Source: JAICLV01 sp036380925
GTDB lineage: Bacteria; Actinomycetota; Actinomycetes; Acidothermales; Acidothermaceae
Reading direction: 5' to 3'
Assembly: GCA_036380925.1 (NCBI GenBank)
Contig: DASVDW010000221.1
Location: 1 to 28,075 of the forward strand
DNA: 28,075 nt
Positions 23,101 to 28,075 of this stretch are shown here, piece by piece. The notes beneath the pieces are model-generated. The model had not been told where the DNA came from and made no database searches. It was given only the letters and a program-made list of their open reading frames with translations. The position numbers and the translations under genes are program-made. Position 1 is the first letter of the stretch. Every line of letters begins with the position of its first letter.

Positions 23101-23847
23101 ATGTCTGAGCCCTCCGAAGCAACCCCCGGCGAACCGGTCGCCCGCTTCCGCAGCGACGTCACCGTCGAGCTCGTCAAGGCCTCGGCGAGCGACGCCGACG
23201 TGCTCTTCGCCGCGCGGGTCTCGACCAAGGGCGAGCAAAGCTTGGACGACGTGAACGGCGACGCGGCGCGCTCGAAGGGCCTCATCAACTTCCTGATGCG
23301 AGATCGGCACGGCACACCGTTCGAGCACAACTCGATGACGTTCTTCGTGTCGGCTCCGATCTTCGTGTTCCGCGAGTTCATGCGACACCGGGTCTTCAGC
23401 TACAACGAGGAGTCGGGGCGCTACCGCAAGCTGCAACCGGTGTTCTACGTGCCGGGCGCCGAGCGCAAGCTGGTCCAAGAGGGCAAGCCGGGTCGCTACG
23501 TCTTTCTCGACGGCACCCCTGAGCAGCACAAGATCGCCGACGAGGCGACCCGGCGCGCCTGCGAGCACGCCTACGCCGCGTACCTCGAGATGCTCGACGC
23601 CGGCATCGCGCGCGAGGTCGCGCGCGGCGTGCTACCCGTCGCGACGTATTCGTCGATGTACGTCACCTGCAACGCGCGGGCGTTGATGGGCTTCCTGTCG
23701 CTGCGCACCAAGCGTGACGACAGCAGGTTCCCAAGCTTCCCCCAGCGCGAGATCGAGATGGTGGCGGAGAAGATGGAGGCGGAGTGGGCGAAGCTGATGC
23801 CGTTGACCCACGCCGCGTTCAACGAGCACGGCCGGGTCAGCCCGTAA
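23101..23847 (+). CDS. thyX: Flavin-dependent thymidylate synthase ThyX
   Basis: ThyX methylates dUMP to dTMP using methylene-THF and reduced FAD, and is unrelated to ThyA. The 248-aa protein contains the ThyX signature RHRX7S as RHRVFSYNEESGRY (R95, H96, R97, S105), the substrate/FAD segment GTPFEHNSMTFFVSAPIFVFREFM ahead of it, and the C-terminal LPVATYSSMYVTCNARALMGFLSLR block. Full length is as expected for actinobacterial members. The start is ATG 23101. dapA follows on the same strand but with its own promoter. Confidence 0.97.
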   Translation: MSEPSEATPGEPVARFRSDVTVELVKASASDADVLFAARVSTKGEQSLDDVNGDAARSKGLINFLMRDRHGTPFEHNSMTFFVSAPIFVFREFMRHRVFSYNEESGRYRKLQPVFYVPGAERKLVQEGKPGRYVFLDGTPEQHKIADEATRRACEHAYAAYLEMLDAGIAREVARGVLPVATYSSMYVTCNARALMGFLSLRTKRDDSRFPSFPQREIEMVAEKMEAEWAKLMPLTHAAFNEHGRVSP

Positions 23848-23919
23848 CCGCGCTCCGGCAGACGCTGGTTCCTCCATCATTCCGCTCACCTCGGAGCGGT
23901 TTCATGCGATAGTGGATAC

Positions 23920-23962
23920 GACCCTGCCGGTCGTGGACCCCCGACTACTGACCGGCAGGGTC
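23920..23962. terminator. Perfect 13-bp inverted repeat between thyX and dapA
   Basis: GACCCTGCCGGTC (23920-23932) is the exact reverse complement of GACCGGCAGGGTC (23950-23962), with a 17-nt loop. A competing GGACCC/GGGTCC pairing (23935-23940 with 23958-23963) is possible. It lies upstream of the dapA promoter and so most simply ends the thyX transcript; an operator role is not excluded. Confidence 0.65.
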
Positions 23963-24012
23963 CCTTCACGTCATACGGCTTATGTCGTGGCGATCGCCGG
24001 CCCGCTTACGGG

Positions 24013-24018
24013 TACCGT
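24013..24018 (+). promoter_or_regulatory. -10 element for a leaderless dapA transcript
   Basis: TACCGT is followed by 7 nt and ATG 24026, and no ribosome site is visible. This is the same geometry as at dapB. Confidence 0.6.
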
Positions 24019-24025
24019 TGTGACC

Positions 24026-24937
24026 ATGTCCGAAGCATCTATCGCCCACCTCCCCTTCGGGCGGGTGCTCACCGCGATGGTCACCCCGTTCACGGCGGAC
24101 GGCGGGCTTGACGTCGACGGCGCGCAGCGGCTCGCGACGCACCTGGTCGACCACGGCAACGACGGTCTTGTCATCAGCGGGACCACCGGCGAGTCGCCGA
24201 CGACGACCGACGACGAAAAGGACCGGTTGCTCCGAGCGGTCGTCGAGGCGGTGGGCGATCGGGCGAGCATCGTCGCCGGAGTCGGCACGAACGACACCAG
24301 GCACACCATCGAGCTGGCCCACGCCGCGGAGAAGGCCGGCGCGCACGGCCTGCTCGTCGTCACGCCGTACTACTCAAAGCCTCCGCAGGCGGGCCTGTTC
24401 AACCACTTCCGCCAGGTCGCCGACGCCACCGGGCTGCCGAACATGCTGTACGACATCCCCGGCCGCACGGCGACGCAGATCGAGACCGAAACCCTGGTGC
24501 GCCTCGCGGAGCACGACCGCATCGTCGCGGTGAAAGACGCCAAGGGCGACCTCGAGGCCAGCGCCTGGGTGATGAAGCGCACCGACCTCGCGTTCTACTC
24601 CGGCGACGACAAGGTCACCCTGCCGTTGCTGGCGGTCGGCGCGGTCGGTGTGGTCGGAGTGCCGACCCACCTGTTCGGCACGCAGACGGCGCGCATGATC
24701 GACGCGTATGCCCGCGGCGACGTCGCGACCGCGCTGGCCACGTATCGCCAGCTGTTGCCCGTGTTCACCGGCTTCTTCCGGACGCAGGGCGTCATCTTGA
24801 CCAAAGCCGCGCTCCGCCTGGCCGGTCTCCCGGGCGGTCCCGTGCGGCCGCCGCTCGTCGACGCCACACCCGAGCAGATCGAGCGGCTGCGCGCCGACCT
24901 CACCGACGCTGGCTTCAGCGGCTTCGCGAACTCGTGA
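24026..24937 (+). CDS. dapA: 4-hydroxy-tetrahydrodipicolinate synthase
   Basis: DapA condenses pyruvate with aspartate semialdehyde, the first committed step of the diaminopimelate/lysine branch. The 303-aa product has the expected TIM-barrel blocks: LTAMVTPFTADGGLD, the SGTTGESPT motif, VVTPYYSKPPQAGLFNHF (Y116), YDIPGRT and VAVKDAKGD with the Schiff-base lysine K170. ATG 24026 is supported by the leaderless promoter. The stop overlaps the rnj start (GTGA, 24934-24937), giving a dapA-rnj transcription unit. Confidence 0.97.
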   Translation: MSEASIAHLPFGRVLTAMVTPFTADGGLDVDGAQRLATHLVDHGNDGLVISGTTGESPTTTDDEKDRLLRAVVEAVGDRASIVAGVGTNDTRHTIELAHAAEKAGAHGLLVVTPYYSKPPQAGLFNHFRQVADATGLPNMLYDIPGRTATQIETETLVRLAEHDRIVAVKDAKGDLEASAWVMKRTDLAFYSGDDKVTLPLLAVGAVGVVGVPTHLFGTQTARMIDAYARGDVATALATYRQLLPVFTGFFRTQGVILTKAALRLAGLPGGPVRPPLVDATPEQIERLRADLTDAGFSGFANS

Positions 24938-26619
24938 GTCACCCGCACCCGGAGCTTGGCGCCCCGCCGCCGTTGCCCGAGAACGGCTTGCGCATCGTCG
25001 CGCTCGGCGGTCTGGGCGAGGTCGGCCGCAACATGACGGTGTTCGAATTCGGCGGTCGGCTGCTTGTCGTCGACTGCGGCGTGCTCTTCCCAGACCCCGA
25101 CCAGCCGGGCATCGACTTGATCCTGCCCGACTTCGACTACATCCGAGATCGGCTCGACGCGGTCGAGGCCGTCGTCCTCACCCACGGGCATGAAGACCAC
25201 ATCGGCGCGGTGCCCTACCTGTTGCGCGAGCGCCCCGACATCCCGCTCATCGGCTCGACGCTCACGCTGGCGTTCGTCGAGAACAAGCTCACCGAGCACC
25301 GCATCAAGCCTTACACGCTCACGGTGCGCGAAGGGCAGCGCGAGCGGCTCGGACCCTTCGAGTGCGAGTTCTTCTCGGTCAACCACTCCATTCCCGACGC
25401 GCTCGCGGTCGCGATTCGCACCCCCGCGGGCGTCGTCTTGCACACCGGCGACTTCAAGATGGATCAGCTTCCGCTCGACGGCCGGCTGACCGACCTCGGC
25501 GGCTTCGCCCGGCTCGGCGCCGACGGCGTCGACCTGCTGATGAGCGACTCCACCAACGCCGAAGTGCCCGGCTTCGTCACCCCCGAACGCGAGATCGCAC
25601 CGGTGCTGCGCGGGCTGTTCGAGAACGCGAAGCGGCGCATCATCGTGGCCTGCTTCGCCAGCCACGTGCACCGCGTTCAGCAGGTCCTCGACGCCGCTGA
25701 GCAGTTCGGGCGCAAGGTGGGCTTCGTCGGCCGGTCGATGGTGCGCAACATGGGCGCGGCGCGCGACCTCGGGTTCCTCCGGGTGCCCGCCGACATGCTG
25801 GTCGACGCGCGGGAGATCGACGCGCTGCCGCCGGAAGAGGTCGTGCTGGTCTCCACCGGCTCGCAGGGCGAGCCGCTGTCGGCGCTGTCTCGGATCGCCA
25901 ACGGCGACCATCCGGTGCGCATCGAGAAAGGCGACACGGTGGTGCTCGCCAGCTCGCTCATCCCCGGCAACGAGACCGCGGTGTTTCGCGTCGTGAACGG
26001 GCTGGCGCACTGGGGCGCGACCGTCGTGCACAAGGGCAACGCGCTCGTTCACACCTCCGGGCACGCGCCGGCCGGCGAGTTGCTGTACGTGCTCAACTTG
26101 ACCAGGCCGAGCAACTTCATGCCGATCCACGGCGAGTGGCGGCACCTGCAGGCGCACGCCGCGATCGCGAAATTGTCCGGCGTGCCCGAGGACCGGGTGG
26201 TTGTCGCCGACGACGGCGTCGTCGTCGACCTCGTCGACGGTCGCGCGTCGATCGTCGGCGCGGTGCGCAGCGGCTACGTCTACGTCGACGGCCTGTCGGT
26301 CGGAGAGGTCACCGAAACCTCACTGAAAGACCGGCGGATTCTCGGCGAAGAGGGCTTTGTCTCGATCGTCGTCGTCATGGACTCCGCCACCGGCAAGGTG
26401 AGCGCTGGACCGGAGATTCACGCTCGCGGCTCGGGCATCGACGACGCCGCTCTCGTTGACGTGGTGCCGCGCATTCAAGACGCCATCGAAAGCGCGGTCG
26501 CCGATGGCATGACCGACAGCTTCCAACTGCAGCAGGTCGTCCGGCGGGTCGTGGGCCGTTGGGTCAACGAGAACTACCGCCGCCGGCCGATGATCATCCC
26601 GCTCGTCGTCGAGGTCTGA
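24934..26619 (+). CDS. rnj: Ribonuclease J
   Basis: RNase J is a metallo-beta-lactamase-fold exo/endoribonuclease that processes rRNA and degrades mRNA. The 561-aa protein has the metal motif HGHEDH (84-89), then HSIPDALAVAI, HTGDFKMD and DSTNAEVPG blocks, and the beta-CASP features IVACFASHVHRVQQ and STGSQGEPLSALSRIANG. HTSGHAPAGELLYVLNLTRPSNFMPIHGEWRHL follows, and a C-terminal domain closes the chain. GTG 24934 overlaps the dapA stop. Length and neighbourhood match actinobacterial RNase J (dapA-rnj-ftsK). Confidence 0.96.
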   Translation: MSHPHPELGAPPPLPENGLRIVALGGLGEVGRNMTVFEFGGRLLVVDCGVLFPDPDQPGIDLILPDFDYIRDRLDAVEAVVLTHGHEDHIGAVPYLLRERPDIPLIGSTLTLAFVENKLTEHRIKPYTLTVREGQRERLGPFECEFFSVNHSIPDALAVAIRTPAGVVLHTGDFKMDQLPLDGRLTDLGGFARLGADGVDLLMSDSTNAEVPGFVTPEREIAPVLRGLFENAKRRIIVACFASHVHRVQQVLDAAEQFGRKVGFVGRSMVRNMGAARDLGFLRVPADMLVDAREIDALPPEEVVLVSTGSQGEPLSALSRIANGDHPVRIEKGDTVVLASSLIPGNETAVFRVVNGLAHWGATVVHKGNALVHTSGHAPAGELLYVLNLTRPSNFMPIHGEWRHLQAHAAIAKLSGVPEDRVVVADDGVVVDLVDGRASIVGAVRSGYVYVDGLSVGEVTETSLKDRRILGEEGFVSIVVVMDSATGKVSAGPEIHARGSGIDDAALVDVVPRIQDAIESAVADGMTDSFQLQQVVRRVVGRWVNENYRRRPMIIPLVVEV

Positions 26620-26690
26620 CCGGCACTCGCAGGAGCGGGGCCGGGGCGGGTGCGCGCGTGTTACTGCTGGGACTGCTGTGGCCGTGTGAG

Positions 26691-26696
26691 TAGCCT
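26691..26696 (+). promoter_or_regulatory. Possible -10 element for ftsK
   Basis: TAGCCT lies 8 nt before ATG 26705, close to the leaderless spacing seen at other genes here. GGGGG just before the ATG could also serve as a ribosome site for read-through transcripts. Confidence 0.45.
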
Positions 26697-26704
26697 GGGG
26701 GATC

Positions 26705-28075
26705 ATGGCGACCCGTGCCCCTGCCCGTCCCCGCAGCAGCTCGCGTCCGACGACGCGGTCGAAGCCAAGCGGACGGCGACCCGCGCCAGCGCGGGGACGC
26801 GGCCCCGGCGGTCGCGGCGGCCGGGGCGGCCGGGGCGGGCTCGGCGCGCGACTCGTCAGGGCGCTCGGTCGGCTGCTGCGGGGCGTCTGGATGGCGTTCG
26901 CCCACCTGATCGGCGCTGGATTCCGCGCGGCCGGCTCCCGGGTGCGCGACCTTGACCCGGCGCACCGCCGCGACGGCGTCGGTTTCGCGTTCCTCGCGCT
27001 CGCCATCCTGGTGGCCGGCGGTGTGTGGTGGCAGCTGCCCGCGCCGCTCGGGCCGGCGGTTGTCGCCGTCGTCCGCGGCCTGTTCGGCGCCGCCGCGTTC
27101 GTCGTCCCGATCCTGCTGGCCGCGCTGGCGGTGCGCGTGTTGCGGCATCCGGAACGGGTCAACTCCGGCGGTCGCGTCGTCATCGGCTGGACCGCGCTTT
27201 CACTCGGCGTCCTCGGATTGATCCACATCGCGCACGGCAACCCCGACCCCCAAGCCGGGGAGCAGACCATGCGGCACGCCGGCGGCATCGTCGGCTTCCT
27301 GGTCGCCTCGCCGCTGGTCTCGGGTGTGCGCACCGCGCTTGCGATCCCGCTGCTCGTGCTGCTCGCCCTGTTCGGCATCCTGGTGATCACCGCGACACCG
27401 GTCAACGCGGTCCCGCGCCGGCTTCGCGAACTTCGCGACAAGGTGCTCCGCCGTCAACCGCCGACCGAGACGGACGACGAGCTGCTCATCGACCTGAGCG
27501 CCGAGCCGACGGTCGCGCTTCGTCGCGGCGGCCGGAGGCGCCGGGTCGGTGCGTTCGCGGAGAAGCCGGACCACGAGACCGACCGTCCCTATGACACGCC
27601 GCTCATCGCCGACGTGGACACCACGCCAGCGCCGTTGGCCGGCGACCCAGGCGCCGGGCTGCCGGGCCCGCAAACCGACGCCGACGGGGGCCCGGCGGCG
27701 CCGAAGAAGATGAAAGAGCCGGAGCCGCTGCCCAGGCGCGCGGAGCAACTGCTGCTCTCCGGCGACGTCACCTACCACCTGCCGCCGCCGACGATGCTGC
27801 GCGAGGGCTCCCAGGTGAAGGCGCGCACCAAGGCCAACGACACCGTGGTCGAGGCGCTCACCACCGTGCTCGAGCAGTTCGAGATCGACGCCACGGTGAC
27901 CGGCTTCACCCGCGGCCCGACGGTCACCCGCTACGAGGTCGAGCTGGGCCCGGCGGTCAAGGTCGAGCGCATCACCGCGCTGAGCAAGAACATCGCGTAC
28001 GCCGTGGCGAGCGCCGACGTCCGCATCTTGTCGCCCATCCCCGGCAAGTCAGCGATCGGCATCGAGATCCCGAAC
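26705..28075 (+). CDS. ftsK: FtsK/SpoIIIE-family DNA translocase (5' part)
   Basis: The first 457 codons of a chromosome-partitioning DNA translocase. A basic, Pro/Arg/Gly-rich N-terminus (1-~50, with GGRGGRGGRGG) precedes a membrane domain of about four helices (~95-240, e.g. VGFAFLALAILVAGGVWW, FVVPILLAALAVRVL, ALAIPLLVLLALFGILVI). A variable acidic/proline linker (~255-360) follows, and then the start of the FtsK alpha domain (YHLPPPTMLREG, TVTGFTRGPTVTRYEVELGPAVKVERI, ILSPIPGKSAIGIEIPN). The motor's Walker motifs lie beyond the window. The ATG 26705 start is supported by the promoter and the basic N-terminus. Confidence 0.95.
   Translation, partial: MATRAPARPRSSSRPTTRSKPSGRRPAPARGRGPGGRGGRGGRGGLGARLVRALGRLLRGVWMAFAHLIGAGFRAAGSRVRDLDPAHRRDGVGFAFLALAILVAGGVWWQLPAPLGPAVVAVVRGLFGAAAFVVPILLAALAVRVLRHPERVNSGGRVVIGWTALSLGVLGLIHIAHGNPDPQAGEQTMRHAGGIVGFLVASPLVSGVRTALAIPLLVLLALFGILVITATPVNAVPRRLRELRDKVLRRQPPTETDDELLIDLSAEPTVALRRGGRRRRVGAFAEKPDHETDRPYDTPLIADVDTTPAPLAGDPGAGLPGPQTDADGGPAAPKKMKEPEPLPRRAEQLLLSGDVTYHLPPPTMLREGSQVKARTKANDTVVEALTTVLEQFEIDATVTGFTRGPTVTRYEVELGPAVKVERITALSKNIAYAVASADVRILSPIPGKSAIGIEIPN

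Noticed and set aside
23848..24025. Lysine riboswitch or T-box upstream of dapA
   Set aside because: No lysine-riboswitch core or T-box sequence is seen, and the likely dapA transcript is leaderless, which leaves no room for a 5' riboswitch.
24595..26157. Minus-strand open frame of about 520 codons
   Set aside because: It lies antisense to dapA and rnj, both of which are unambiguous by motifs; long antisense frames are expected at this GC content.
26320..27441. Minus-strand open frame of about 373 codons
   Set aside because: It is antisense to the end of rnj and the start of ftsK, is Ser/Thr/Arg/Pro-rich and has no family features.

Overview
The window is a piece of a high-GC actinobacterial (Actinomycetes) chromosome. 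The evidence is very strong G/C at third codon positions, frequent GTG starts, gene order that matches the actinobacterial nusA-infB and dapB-thyX-dapA-rnj-ftsK neighbourhoods, and -10 elements of the TANNNT type, several placed for leaderless mRNAs. A deazaflavin (F420)-type oxidoreductase and a SnoaL-tailed ECF sigma factor also fit actinobacteria. The genus cannot be named from sequence alone.

Layout. Bases 1-56 hold the TTG-started N-terminus of a twin-arginine exported protein on the minus strand. Bases 167-8160 are a plus-strand translation/ribosome-maturation block: rimP, nusA, ylxR (rnpM), infB, ylxP, rbfA, truB and ribF. Genes overlap or nearly touch except at two gaps: a leader ahead of infB made of chained mini-ORFs plus a hairpin, and a 58-nt hairpin between infB and ylxP. 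A membrane GGDEF cyclase follows (8207-9283). Next come rpsO, pnp and an M16 peptidase (9425-13504), with structured leaders before rpsO and pnp. dapB (13619-14368) closes the first conserved block.

Bases 14381-23090 are accessory in character. They contain, in mixed orientation, a DUF1801 protein, an ECF sigma factor with SnoaL tail, a fused ABC ATPase-permease, a deazaflavin nitroreductase-family protein, two GNAT acetyltransferases, a site-2-type M50 protease with an upstream leader ORF, a phytoene-dehydrogenase-like oxidoreductase, a 68-aa Arg/Ala-rich protein and a VOC/glyoxalase-fold protein. The second conserved block, thyX, dapA, rnj and the 5' part of ftsK/spoIIIE, runs from 23101 to the window end.

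Functional themes. The first block couples transcription (NusA), translation initiation (IF-2) and 30S maturation (RimP, RbfA, YlxR). rpsO-pnp and rnj add the RNA-decay enzymes PNPase and RNase J. dapB and dapA supply the lysine/diaminopimelate pathway, thyX supplies dTMP and ribF supplies FMN/FAD. No obvious novel multi-gene defence, CRISPR, phage or biosynthetic system was found. The most unusual signals are non-coding or translational: the mini-ORF relay before infB, a long-range anti-Shine-Dalgarno pairing in the pnp leader, a Pro-rich leader ORF coupled to the M50 protease, and repeated TANNNT-N7-ATG leaderless starts.
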